Below are positions 1 to 13,500 of a DNA stretch of 64,000 nt, piece after piece; positions within the stretch are counted from its first letter, which is position 1, and every line of letters begins with the position of its first letter. The notes under the pieces were generated by a model, which did not search any database, was not told the DNA's origin, and saw only the letters and a program-made list of their open reading frames with translations. Made by a program: the position numbers and the translations under genes. Source of the DNA: Stratiolaelaps scimitus (lineage: Eukaryota; Arthropoda; Arachnida; Mesostigmata; Laelapidae); the NCBI GenBank assembly GCA_019614645.1, contig JABWDB010000004.1, positions 23,808,001 through 23,872,000 of the forward strand. Direction: 5' to 3'.

Positions 1-1050
1 TTTCGATAAATCCGTTTACTTTGGTTAGACCCTCATAAGGTCGGAACCTCGAAGGAGTAAGAATATAGAATGTCCTTAAATACCTCAGAAATATGATTCC
101 AGGTTTGTGTAGCAAAACAATACAAATATTCGTTTTTGGGGAAGCAGCCTAAATACTGTGCCACTCACTGTGAAGTTCACGTTGCAAGGCAGTGAGTATC
201 CCTGGGTGATCTGACCGGGACTACGTTAATTACAAATTAGTATTTATGAGGGTTGTTAGGAATTAGGTCTATTCCAGACGGGGGGAGAAAAGGTCAAAGA
301 GAGCCTAAGTTTACTCCAGCTGCATTTTCATAGCCTTTATTGAAAGTTAATAAATCCCTTTGAAGAAAATGTCAAGAAAGGGTGACGAAAAAAACAAGTG
401 GAGAGGTCTTAAGTATCTGTGGACTCCCCGTCTTCCCCTTCCCAAAACAATAGACTATTCCAGATTGGATCACACGGTCAAAAAAATAATAAAAAGGGAT
501 CGAAAAGGATAAGATAGCCACAAAACACTTCGATATGATGTCACAGCTGAGCTTATCCGTTTGTTGCGATGCCAGTGAAATCCTTGTTGTTATCCGAGTA
601 ACATACACGGTACACGGTTGAACTATTGCATTATTAGCACAAGGGTTTTCCGTGATTCTTCTTTTTGTTTGAATAGTCGGGGGGGACTGCGTCGTAACAG
701 AAAGTAGGCGAATAGCTAACGTTGTTCTCTGGTGGTTGACCAGCTTAGCTTTGGTGCAGCAAGAGCCGGAGGCCCGCTGTCAAGCGCTTTGTGTTCTAGG
801 CGGAACATCTGTTTTCGTTCATCTCCTTTCCTGGTGATGATCCAGGATAGACATTATTAGGGCTAGAAAGTGAAGTAAAAAAAGAGAGAAAGGATAAATT
901 AAGCCCACTGACGGGCTGCTGCTCATGCTGCTTTTTGGATGGGGCAACCTCTCACCGCTGAAGGCTGGAAAACCAGTGGTCCCTGGACCGCAGGCGGGAA
1001 CAGCCTTCAGTTCGTCTACTTTTCACAATGAAGTAATACTACTACTGAAG
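1..1050. other. Intergenic, nothing recognised
   Basis: Mixed-composition DNA with only short frames and no domain, RNA gene or repeat structure that I can support. Confidence 0.5.
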
Positions 1051-1147
1051 ATTTTCGGGCTGACTCTCAGCCAACATTTAACGTCCATTGTAGTAAAAAT
1101 ATTCATTTTCCTGGCTGACCCACAGTCAACATTTAACGTCCACTGTA
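1051..1147 (+). repeat. Tandem pair of a dispersed stem-loop repeat (copies 1 and 2)
   Basis: Two units about 54 bp apart share ATTTTC, then a GGCTGA...CAGCC stem-loop, then CAACATTTAACGTCCA and CTGTA or TTGTA. Copy 1 stem: GGCTGA/TCAGCC with loop CTC. Copy 2 stem: GGCTG/CAGTC with one G-T wobble. Further copies are at 42262 and 48562. Confidence 0.85.
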
Positions 1148-4100
1148 CTGCTTTCTACTACTGTAATTGTACCTAATCAGCCACAATCATGATGGTTCCA
1201 TGTTGCGGCATAGGCGACACCGAGCTGAATCGCCGTATGAATATCTGTGTATCTATGTGAGATAGAGTTCGGCCATCTCTGGACTAGACAAATGTTGGAC
1301 GAAGAGCACGAGCGAGTGGAAAGGCTGTCTGCGTGGGGAAGACCAATGCCAATATCGCAGCTGTTGCTTCTCAAATGTAGTGCTCATCTAAGGCAAAAGT
1401 GTAAGTTTACGACGGAACTTTTATATATTTCTATGACTTTGATATTTTGATAAAGACAAAACTCAGCTACTATTTATGTGAAAATTGTGCACCACTTTAT
1501 TCAAGCAAACAAAATGTTCCTCAACAAAATCCCCAGCTTAGTGTGGTGTATTTGAATACTCAAGTTCAGCATTGATAAGCGAAACGCACGTTGGTGGTTA
1601 TTGGCGCATATATTTCGTATACGGTATAATTCACCACAAACGATCATCGGGCGTTTCAGCCAAATTTCACGTCACTACGAAGTACGAGTATTTCAGCAGG
1701 TACTGCTCTCGATGACATACTGCTATGCTCTAACGGATCTATGCAGCCTGCAACATTCTCAGATCGATAAAGATGAAGGGAAACTCGAGGCGTGCCCCAC
1801 CAAGTTGACGTTATTTGAATGCAATGAAAGGGAGAAGGTGCCTTTACATCTACAATACGTACAATGTAACAGCCGTAGTCGCGACTATTTGCGAGCTACT
1901 GGATTGAGATTTGCTGGAGAATCGACGTCCGTTCCTGAGATCCGGAAGCCATATGCGAAGCCCACCAATGAGCTCGAGAGGGCAGCGCTTTCTCTAGTGA
2001 ATGTGTACAAATCTTTAGGTTGCAGTTGCCAGCCCGGATAACCGACGTACACGCTGTGTTGCGTGATCTCGAGCACTCGACGAATCCTTCAGGTATTGCC
2101 TTGATAACGATGTGCTGCCATCTGCAAAACTTGTCTTGGCAGGCATACAAAATTACCTCCACCATGCTACATAACGAAGCCACAAGCCACCACAAGACGA
2201 AGATGTTGATCTCGAAGCTGAACGAATTCGATTTCAGTATATTCTTCGACTGTAGTCGGTTGTCATCATCAACTGGTCGCACACAGACAGGTGATAAATA
2301 ATTGCAGGTCCACCCGATTGAGATATTTCATAGGCGCGTACTTAGACGGTGGTAGAGTCCAAATACCTTATCTTTTTAGGGGTTATGCCCAAAAATGACC
2401 ATCATCAAATAGCCTCCCCTCTTGAGCACTACCCATAGTCGAACAGTGGGTTCGGTATCCATACAGTAATATGGGCCCCACACCAGCGGTATTAGAATGC
2501 TGTAAGCTACCAGTAATTGGAAGCTCAGATAACCCCCAAAACTACATATATAACGTGACTTAGTGAATTGTTTAGGTAACAGCTTTTTGACAGCCTAGAG
2601 GTACATTCTTTGATGGTGAATGCTTCGAAGTTACAGTCTATTTTCCACGTCGACTTTATTCCCAATTACAATCCAGAGGTGAACATCCCGATGGGACCAC
2701 ACTGCTCGGTCAAGTATATACAAAATTAAATCTAAATTAGAAAGGCAAGCTCGATCGAACCTGTTCGTCAGGACTCAGGCAAGCTCGAAATGGAGGTGGC
2801 TGATCCTCATCCGAAGTCTTCTGGCCTCTTTTCGGGGGTGAGGGCCTAGGGTGACTTCAATCTATAACAATTTGGCATCTATCTGCTCGACTCATCTTCA
2901 GTATCGTTTCGCAAAGAACAAGCAACGTGAGGCGACTGCTTTTACCCTAATAGAACTCCTCTTTGCTGGGTAAGTATCCAGCGATTGTTCGAAGACAACG
3001 TAATGGACCTTTTATAAACTGCAGAACTAACTAGGTCACCACTATGCAAAGAAGATCCCAAAACGGTTGATCGAATAACGTTTGATCCGATGTCCTTACT
3101 TGTATGAAGAACATTGTCTTTTCTCATTTTTGAAGGGAGGTATCCCACACGACGTAAATGTATTTAAAGCGCTGTCCATGCATGACCACACCGCTTTAGT
3201 GTAAGCCTGTTTCTTATCTACGACAGACACAAAATATGTCCTGCGCCACCTTGTCAATCTGAGATTTGAATTACTGATACGAAGATAGTTACCTCGAAGC
3301 TATTACATATTGAATTTCATTGGATGTAGTATAATCATGCAGTTATGGTGCGTATATCCCGCGATATATAGTTGCAAGCGGTCGTTATATCGACATTACT
3401 CCCCTTTGTATCCCTTCTGCTAGCCTGTCATATTCCTCTCTCAATTGGATATCGACTGTGTAACATTGTAAGCCCACCTCGGCTACCCATTCGTACAAAC
3501 GCATCTATTATATCCTGCCATTGATGGGAGTCATGCATAAAACTCGTCACAGATTCATCCCTTTGAAATATTGATCCATATACAACTTTCGTAATATAAT
3601 ACATATACACACACACACACACACAGACACAGAGAGGCGCATGGAGCGAGACGCCCTTACCGGCACCAGTGGCCTTCGGTCCCAATGACAACCTAATGGC
3701 CCAACCTGTCAGTAGGTTTTAATGGACTGCCTTCGTCCTTCTGGCTCAAGCCGGCATTCAAAAAGGCCTTTGTGAGGTTCCCTTCTCTACAAAACTTTTC
3801 CTCGTCACTTCCCCCTAAATCGATCAGCTGGCTGGACGTCCCCATTCTCAGCGTGCGAACCTTTGGAAAAGATCTAGCCCCTTTTCGGTTTTTCTCTTTA
3901 TTTACGTTTGGCGTCAATGGAAAACGAGACCGAGTCGATGGGACGATGGATCTCCGCCTGCCGCTGTAGTTAATAGGTGAAGCCCAGATATCCTCGGTGC
4001 CCCTGAGCCGAAGCAGCAATCGTGGCACAGTGGAAATAGCCTTCGGTGTATTATTCCCAACCGTGTCTGCACGTATATCCTCCGATTTGCGCGTGGACAC

Positions 4101-7100
4101 CTGTACCCGAAAAAATCAAATTTGTTCAACCTAACATTATCGTCCTGCGTTTTCGTTCCGGGCACATTTCGATTTCTACAGCAGAAGTAGTGTCGATAAT
4201 TTCGCTGGCAGCAAAGTGTAATTCAATAGTCACCTATTTACAGAAGTTAAAACGTAGGCTCTACCGACAATCGTTGCTATCTTGGCGGATATTTCTCAGA
4301 ACAACATATATAAAAAAATGTTATGGTTGTTTACGTGAAGTTTCAGCGGCGACGTATTAAATATTACCAGACGATCCACCAGCATATCAGAGATTAAGCG
4401 ACACCTATTTGTTGTATAATGTGAGCATATACTGTACGTGCGCATATACAGAGTCATAAGAAGGTCACGCAAAACTCCGCGGAAGACCACACACATTTTA
4501 CCGATCTCGAAGATAGACTTCCCTTCAATATGCGTTTTCGTACATCCTGTAAATCTTCACTTAGCTAGTACCGTGTGTTTTGCAAAGACAAGTTAAGCAA
4601 GTTACAACAGGTGATATAGAAGAACGTTAAAGTTTAGCTCAAATCTCGAAGCGCTTAAACGATGTTTTCTGTCGTCTATAAAAATCTTGTCCCTAAATAT
4701 TTACAATATAGAACACACTCTGCCATCGATGTAAATATGTATGAAAGAAATAAACATGACTGCACCGAACGTCTCCCACTAAACTGTCCAACTCGTTGGT
4801 TAGTTATCCACAACGCTCCATACTTCTCTGAGCACCCTGTAGATATGTTCATAATATGTATATCATATTTATGTAAATATTAACAAATCTGCCCTGTGGC
4901 TGTTTTTCTATTATTATATATTATATTTATATGAATTTTGTCAGCATTGATCTTTGAACTAATGTTACATTCCCATTGTGTGATCAATGCTGGCTACATC
5001 CTGAGTCGCAGGTAGGTAGTCTCGAGTTTTTTTTTGCTAGGCCGCAACCTTTGTCCTGCCTCAATATTGAAAATTGCAGTGTATTTTTGCTTGTCCAGCA
5101 GGGAGAGAACGGACACCTGTTTTGCTCGAGCACAGCTTCCCTATTGTTGGCATTGCGAATGTTTACCCATCGGTCGCCGTTCGAATGACGCTCGCTAGCT
5201 CTTTCGATTTACCGGCCACCAATGTAACACTAAATATATATATATATATATATTGAAGGTCAAAGGGTGTCTTGGATTACCTATTTCTAAGGTGATGGCG
5301 GATTTTCGCGTCCGGTGTTTCATAGCGAAGGTGACGGTTTTTCCCTTTTTTCACATTTACATTAATCCTATGGACATAGCCCTCCTACTCTTCCTTCCCT
5401 ATCGCTGGCCAAGATATGTAGACCATCACCTAACGTTTGGGGGTAACGCAATCGTGGTTAGATGGACGGAGGAGAGGCTACCCGGAGCCGAACTAAGTTC
5501 ATCTGGATGAGTGGCCTTCGAGATGACGAGAAGAGCAAAAAATGAGGCTGATTTACCCAGGATGGCCTTGTTTTTATCACGTTCACCCGATTGGCGAGTC
5601 GTCGGTGTTCAGTTCGTTGTTTATTTGGCTGCCGTTTTTTGTACGTTTGCCTATTCGCCTGTCGTGACGTATGACGTGTAACGTATGCAAGCCTGAGGGT
5701 AAGCCGAACGTCCGCGCTATTCTCCGTCCCCGCCCTGAGCTATAGAGAATTCCTTGGGGTTCATTGTCTCCGTTCCGACCATACGCACTGCGTATAATAA
5801 GTAATTAGGCAAGTACAAAGTACGAAGGCAGGTACGGGGGCACTACTGCTATTGTTGAGCTGTTGCAACCAGGTATAATTGCAAGTGCTACTGGAGTGCG
5901 CCTCGTCCATAGAAGCATCATTAGGACCGTTCAAGTTCTCGTGGTAGCGTTCCTTCTTCATTAGCAGCTGGCTTTACGCAGGCCTCGAACACCTTTTGTG
6001 CCGTAGTTATGTTCCCTGTGGATGTTTCGTAGAACGACTACATTTGAATTCAAGTTGACAGCTTTTTAATTTTACGGAGTCGACAACATCCGGGAGCACA
6101 CTGTCCTCGACAAAATCGTCAACGTCAGCCTCGGTCTCGTTATGCCATTCCCTGGATTCAGCTTCCAAATCCTTCCTCTATATTCAAATACCCCTTTGAA
6201 ATGTCTTTTCTTTATCCGTGTAAAATCCTACCTGACCGCGATTAACGACACTTGAGAAGTTGACGTCCTTTTCTCTGTGCTCATTTTCGATCGTTCTCAG
6301 TGTTGTCAGTGTTCTGGCGAAATCTGGTTGTGTTTTAACGTTATTTAGCATTTGAATGGGAAAAACACCACATTCACATGTTACCTCCTAACACCTGGAC
6401 AAGCGGTCTTTCCGCAACAACTTGTCCAGGCCGACCGTGGCCGTTCGTTCATCGTCCTTCCTTAGGCGTCTGATGTCCAACTGAGCCAACTGAGTTGGTT
6501 CCGTCTCTCTCTCTCTCTCCCTCTGTCTCTCTCTCTCTAACTCTCTTTCGGCTCTTCTATTTTCTTAGGCCTTACAACCGTTGGGTCGCCTGCCCTGGGC
6601 CGGCTTGCCCTCACTCCATATGGAGGTTCGACGCCATCGCGGTCTCTGTCCTGATTAATATCACCACCGGCACCACAGCCGGCCCGCCGGCCTAATCCAG
6701 ACGAACAAGCTATTCGGCATGTACGCTATGGCAGAAGGCATAGCGCGATCGGGTCGCATCGTATACCGCCTGCCATGATCGTACGCGTGTCTACATCAAC
6801 GGTCCATTATGAATGCCCAATAGATCTGCTCATATGTACCCACCCCCCCTCTCTCTCTCTCTGTTTCTTGACGTATGTGTGCGTGTATGTCTGAGTGTCC
6901 GTGTATGCGAGCACGATCGTAGACCAGCGATTTATCATTAGTACATCTCCCAGATCTAACGACGCACATGAGAAAGCGCTGCTTATGGCAACGCCAGGGA
7001 AGACACGACACTGGAAAGGGACGGACGAAGTAACATTGACTCATTGACTTTTCGTTTCGATAGCTCGGGTTCAAGTGTCTGGTCTACGGCTAGACACAGC

Positions 7101-7302
7101 ATAGGAACAGTATAAAAATACATACACACAAAACAACCGACTATAATAATTACTACTTGTGTGGCTTAGATATACTAATAGGGCGGGATTTCTAGGGATT
7201 ATGGGGGGAGGGGGGTGAGGACGACAATGTTCCGAGGAAGGCGATGGCATTGCCTCTCTGCACGGCGAGGGACAGCCGCTGCAGGAGGAAAGAGCCAGCG
7301 CG
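1148..7302. other. Intergenic or intronic, no gene recognised
   Basis: Contains a 146-codon plus-strand frame near 1601-2041 without an ATG at its head, a (CA)n tract, a (TA)n tract and CT-rich stretches at 6.5 and 6.85 kb. Nothing resembles a known protein. Confidence 0.5.
5234..5252. repeat. (TA)n microsatellite
   Basis: Uninterrupted TA dinucleotide run, one of about fifteen in the window. Confidence 0.95.
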
Positions 7303-7519
7303 CATGAAATGCGGTTGTGAAATTCATCCCGCAATGGGATAACTTGACCTCTTCAAGGGTGGCTCGAAGCCTGATGCGCTCGATCGTATCAAATGGCGAT
7401 AGTGGTAACCATCCAACATCGAACCAACTAATAAAATATGTTCAGTCGAGCTGCGATGAGTTGAAACAATTATATATAACAGTTCGTCAATATACCATGA
7501 AATGCGGTTGTGAAATTCA
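7303..7519 (+). repeat. 24-bp exact direct repeats flanking a 169-bp segment
   Basis: The sequence starting CATGAAATGCGGTTGTGAAA occurs at 7303-7326 and again at 7496-7519 with no mismatch over 24 bases. The enclosed 169 bp has no coding content that I recognise. The arrangement could be an old local duplication, or an insertion with an unusually long target duplication. Confidence 0.85.
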
Positions 7520-9749
7520 GGAAACAGCCATGTCCTCATAGTGAAGAATAATTTTTTTTAATCTCTGAATTTATTATATGTGTTTAATTATTGAACAGCA
7601 TTTCGCTTCTCTGAATCTGTTGGCCCTCAACTGGGCGTTCACAAAGGACGAATGAGTTACACTAATTGTGTATGAGTGGTGCTTCATATAATAATATAGT
7701 TCATTTTAATAATAATAATAATAGTAATCATATTAATTATAATATCCTTATACTAACTACCATGCAACTGGTCCACTCTTGTCCGGGCGATAGAGCGAGG
7801 CATAACAGAGACCTCTTTCACGACTGGTCCAACGCTCGATAGTAGTAGAATAATTCTAGGCGAGTTCGTTGCACCGGCCACACCCATAGCCGGGGATCCA
7901 CATAGGCGGCCTACGAGAGGAGGGAGGATGGGTCGCGTGTCAACGGCGTGTGTCGAGTGTCAGTATTGACACGGCTTCAGTATCGTCAGGGTCTTGCCTT
8001 GTCGTAGAGTCTCTGATCGGGATACATTCGGCGTCTCCTCTCTGCTGCTTTCTTGTTACTCGAATACCTTATCCGATTAACTGTGCCGTAGAAAGCAGGC
8101 TACTGTAAAGCCGCATACAGCTCTTCCGCACCGCCCACTTTGGCTACGGACATCTCAGGCCAAACATGATCCGCTGGCAAGGAAGATAGAAACGTCAGTA
8201 GGGCATTATATTAATACTATGTAGATACATTGGCAGCTGCACGTGGTACGACGTTGACAAACTCTGCTGCTTGTTATTAAGGGAAATTGTGCTCGTTCGA
8301 ACACCTGCTATGGTTGGACTTCATGTGTTCTTCACGATAGGGCGAGTGTATTTAGTAAATTTCAGGTGGAAAAACCTATGCACAATAATGAAGAAGCCAG
8401 AAGAATTGAAACATGCAATGCAATGAGCTGAGAATAACTGAGAGACACCTGCCGATCTGCCATTTGTTACGTACAAAAAATCGCGGCTTGTTTTATCTCC
8501 CATGTCCATTCATTCAAGTGAAACTTACTGAAGGAATTGCAATTTCACAAGCGCCTTAGTTTAAGTAAAATATAATTAAGTAAAAAGTATCCAACAACAA
8601 TTGATGCTACTTTAAGATGCTAGAGCAACTTGAACCACCCCCGTCACCATTTGTTCCATTTTGCTCTGCGCTAATTCGGATTGTATGTTTGAACTGGTGG
8701 TTATCCTAGAGAACAACATGGATCGACACCAAGAAGTTGAGTATTACCTGCGGATATGGAGCTGGAACAGAGGGTCAGCTAGCCACGTCATGTCCGTGCG
8801 GAAACGAGGACGTGTGATGCTCGTGACTAGGTTTGTGCCGCAGTGTACCGCATTTACTGAAGGAATACGCTAAGCGATACCGGGAAGGGCAGCGCTGTTG
8901 AGTATCGTCAACAGTCCCAGAAGGCGGGAATGAGGTCACGGTGATGTGTTGTGTATCCCAACGGTGCGTGGGTAAGTCTCCATGGCAAGACGCCTTATTT
9001 GATGAAGTTACATTTCTTTCACCCCAAGGTAGTCATATTTATCGCTCTTGCGATACTATAGATTGTACAGTTATTAGACTCGACTCTATGAAACAATTTC
9101 CTTGCAGTGAGAGTTGGATGAGTTTACCCTCATCCATATCGGGATAAACCCTCATCTCTTATCGGGACATGTGTCCAGATACTAAAATAGAACCGCGTTT
9201 TAACTCATAAAATTCCCGTTGTATCGTTCTTTCCATTGGCAGAATTGGAACTATAATACATAGAAAACCAGAGTCAACCAACATAAGATGTACGTGCATG
9301 CAAGAGATGAACATGACCACGTGTATCGTTATATTCGTGTGTGAAATTTAAGCCAAGCCAGAGAGAGAGAGAGACAGATGTGTCGTTGAGGAAACCTCCC
9401 TGAGGCCACGGTAGGATTTCAACTGCCACCTGGTATACATCCTGTCTATTTATACGAGTTCTGCCTCTAGGTACTTCGGCATTGCTGCCTCGACCGTCAC
9501 GGCAACGGCCTGACATGGCAGATAGGTCACCTTGCCTAACCTTAAACTTAGCACCTCCCCTCTCTCCTTCACTGTCCTTGCTTCGTAAAATCCTGCAAAG
9601 GCACCGAACGTCCCTCGCGATACTAAAGGAACGCCCAATGCGATATTCAATTTTTCTTTGCCCCGGCACTGGCAGGGGGCGGACCCGAAGTGTGCGCGTG
9701 TCTCAAGCAATGGAACGAAACTGGATAGAATTGGGGTAAAATAAAATAT

Positions 9750-10570
9750 CGACGTTACTCGCTCTCGCGCCCGCTCTCGTTCTTCCGAAGGAACAGCACA
9801 AATCCTACGTGCGTTACTGCTACGCTTACGACTGCTATTATTGCAATCGCTACTCGCAAGACTGGATGGTGACCCGAGGCCTCGAGCCCCGAGGGCAACG
9901 ATGGCGGCGCAGCTGCAGCAGCAGCGGCGGATCTACAAACTTAAGACGCGAGCTAGCTCAGGGCAACCTGAGGCGATTTCGACAGATCGCACAGATGATC
10001 CTGATTTATGGAACACCCTGTTTATTTACTGGGCAACGATAGCCGTTCGGAAGTGGCCGAGCCGCCCGGCTCCGCCGACGACGGCGACGGCAGCTTCGTT
10101 CGACAAAGTCCAGCAAAGTGAATGGGCAAGCAGGAGACTGCAGTGCTTGTCGGGCCAGTCTGGCTATCAACGTGCGGCTCTTCCACCTGCGAGAGAATTA
10201 AGTTCGTCTCGTACGTCGCGCGTAGTACAGCGTATGAAGAGCGCCAGAAAGTGCCGGCGGAGGCAGCAGCAGCAGTAGGCGTTTTGCAAGGTCGGTCGCT
10301 CCGCCGGTCCTCTGCGAAAAAAGTAGCGGACCCGATAGAGACAGGCTGTCCTCCTCCACTGAACCTTCTTAACCTTTGCAAGTGTTTAAAGTTTGTTCAA
10401 TATCAAAATCCCGCTAGGGGCTGGCTGGCTGCACGACTAGCTAGCCGGATCGACCAGCAGTAGTGGCAACGAGGGGGGCTTCGCTTCTGCTGCTATTGCC
10501 AATGCCAAAATGAGCAGCAGCAGCCGCTGGAGCAGCAGCGGGTTCTCGCACTCGAAGAGTTCTATGCTGT
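9750..10570. other. GC-rich CpG patch with CAG runs (promoter or 5' exon candidate)
   Basis: The composition shifts from AT-rich to GC-rich with many CpG, and CAG repeats give a Gln-rich plus-strand reading at 9900-10278 (ATG at 9901) that ends in RRRQQQQ. No domain is visible. Such patches in arthropod DNA often hold 5' UTR exons and promoters of large genes. The frame may simply be a by-product of CAG repeats. Confidence 0.3.
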
Positions 10571-13500
10571 CTGCCGGTGGGCGGTCTAGTGATAAATGAC
10601 ATTTTCATTCGGCTGCGCCTGAAGAAAAATCCACCGATTTCTAGTAGGATGAAATTCAGGACGAACGTGAAAATGACGCTGACGGCTCAACAACGATCCT
10701 ACGAGCGCGTTCCCCACCGCCAGCACGCCGCGCCTGCCAACTCTGTGCTCGGCGATCGGATGCGAAGGCCGAATGACCGAAGGGTTAAGGGTGGATCACA
10801 TATATAGGCCGACGATGGATATTTCGGCCTTGTGCGTCCTCCTAAAGCCAGCTTCGGTGTATCGACGGAGCGTGTTGATTTAACCCTGCTCATAGCTAAT
10901 GCTGAAGGTAAACAGCTAAAACATCTATCATTATTCTCGAAGCATTCTGTAGTCGATAATTTTTGTGAGTTTGAATATTTCAGTGTTTTGTGTTAAGCGC
11001 AGAGAGGCAGTATCACAGGCGTTCGTATCGGTTTTTTCGTGTGGGAAAAAATGACATGTTGTCAGTAGTCGTAACAGTTCTCCGCTTGAATCACTCAGCA
11101 GAAAACCTGCTGCGACCCACTCGACTGGCAGGAGCGTGGTAATGACGCCGCCTGGGACCATGACGCTGCTCTCGGCCTGACACTCTGTCTCCAACTGCTT
11201 CTCTAATTATTGCATATTTTAAGATACATAATCATGAGTATGCCTCTGTATAAGTACCTTAACAAACCACCATTAATATTCTCGGTATACTGTTATCGAC
11301 AAGCAAACGAACAACTCGCCAGAGTTTACTTCGATCTCAAGAAAGAATTGACCTTGATGCGTGAATAGCCTAGGCCCTGGGATAGCATTGCCGAGTCAGA
11401 CCTCTCTTACGTCACTAGGCGGTGGCTAGCGCCGAGTTAATCCGATGAGAAAAGGTTCAAGGCGTATTTTACGGATAGTGAATAAAAAAAAAAGATGAGT
11501 GCCAGAGAAAGCCTTTTACAATCTGCGTTATGCTAAAATTGCTCGGCGACCCGTTCAATGTGTCATGCCCACGTCGGGTGCGCCCTCCCCCTAGTTACTT
11601 TTTGAGGCAAATGCCCGCGGTATTTCCTTTAGCAGTGGCGAACAATCCATCTCATTCTCGAACGGTTACAAGTTGAGCCCTTAGATTAATCGGTGGATTC
11701 GAATGGCTCTAAGCCTTTATTAATATAATATGACAAGTTGGTAAGGTATTCGAGTAAAGTTATGATACGATGAGTGATGTGGACAGACGAAAGGATAGAC
11801 CATAAGTCAGGCAGGGCAGTATCACCATAAACCTCCTCAGTGGTTACAACATCTCTGAGAGGAGTTGCATGATTTGACCTTTGTCTCGAAGAATACTTAG
11901 GTATGTCACTCTTATAATTATTATTATGCTTGGGTGGTTTCAGACACTCCAGCACGCTTGCGCCTATATGGTTGGATGTCGTCTTAACAACATGACGTAC
12001 CTGGGAGTATACTCGTCGAACTGCCGAAGCTTCCCATAAAAACCACCTCAAACTACCGCTTGGCAGTTTGACGCGAGGCTTCACAAAGCGACCTCAAACG
12101 CAGTGGCAACATTTCCTCGCCACTTCACCGTATTCAAATAACGAGCTGGCTTTAGCTCCTCATTTGTTGTTCATTCCTGCCCGCCATGTGCAGACTCTCC
12201 TTTATAAAGCTACAACAACTGAAACTACCTATATTTGAGAAAAAGGTCATTGCATTGTATTGCTCTGATCAGTCCGGCACTTGGTTTTATTCACTCGAGA
12301 GCTGCGTCCAGTTCACCATCGTGTTGTATGCAGACCAATTAATGCATAACAATTGCAAAACACGCTTGGCTGGATATGTAGCCTTTTAGACGCGAGGTTG
12401 AACAAACATTTTGGTCATTTTGAGAGCCATTCAATCTCGATGCCGCAACATGCGGTACATGCTAAATATGCTCAAGTACATGACGAAATCATTCGATTTC
12501 GTAAACTGATTCAAGTAACACCTACGCAAACCAACACACACACACACACACTTCTGTCATTATTGATACGCTTTCGGGGTATCTGGAGACTCCGTTGTAT
12601 CCTACACCTTTATTATCTCTTCTATTGTTTTCCCAGGTTAGCTTCACAGTTCACTCTCGGCACTTCTATAAACACACTATATCTCAGCCGCCGATGCCGC
12701 TACCGCCGTCACGGAGGCATCTGTATATTGTATAGAGGATGTTATGGTTACAAAGTTAATTATTGCGCGTCGAATCACGCCGACGACTAATGTGTCTACG
12801 TGAATTCTGTCCGGACATGATACGTCCCAATTAGGCAGATGAGTCTAATTATAATTGAGGTCGAGCGAAGAGCCGAGAACGAAGGCCGGACCGAGCCGTG
12901 CTAGGCCGACCTAACTGACTGACCGAGTGGGCGAATGACAGTGAAAACAGTCGCCCCCAGATCCCGGTCATTTCCCAGTTGTCCACCGTCGTCAAATATA
13001 GGACAATGGACGGTATCTGGCCTAGGACCGCTGTGCCCCGCTAGCCTCTACGTCCTGACAAGCAGATGTGTCCCAAAAGAATTAGATGGTCGAAAGAACA
13101 TTGTCGTGGCGAAGGACGCGACCTTGCCGAGCGGAAAAGCAGTTTCCGCTTGTTGCTATACCCGGGTTCCCTCTCCTCCTAAACCTGCTAACCAACAACG
13201 AACGTTCACTGCCTCCACTGCGCAGAGACGACGCTCGCAGAGGGAGTTCGCTTGGCGCTGCCGTTGTTGGCTTGTGTGTCTAGGGGTCGGCGGGTGCTCG
13301 GACCACGGTGCGGTCTAGGAGAAAAGTTCCCTCATCGTGTACCACGTTACTGCAAGCGAAATACGTGCCTATCGTATAATGGATTTGCGCAACTGGAAGA
13401 GTGTGTGTGTGTGTCTGTGTTAGCATTCGGAAGTTGTTGTACAGCTTACAATGCTTGTGACTCTGAAATCACGAGAGCGATTCGTCCTTCCGCGTTAGGT

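Noticed and set aside
1601..2041. 146-codon plus-strand frame
   Set aside because: No ATG at the head, no domain, and equally long frames on the opposite strand.
9841..10278. Gln/Arg-rich 145-codon frame
   Set aside because: Produced largely by CAG repeats in a GC-rich patch. No domain and no clear gene structure, so listed only as a GC patch.
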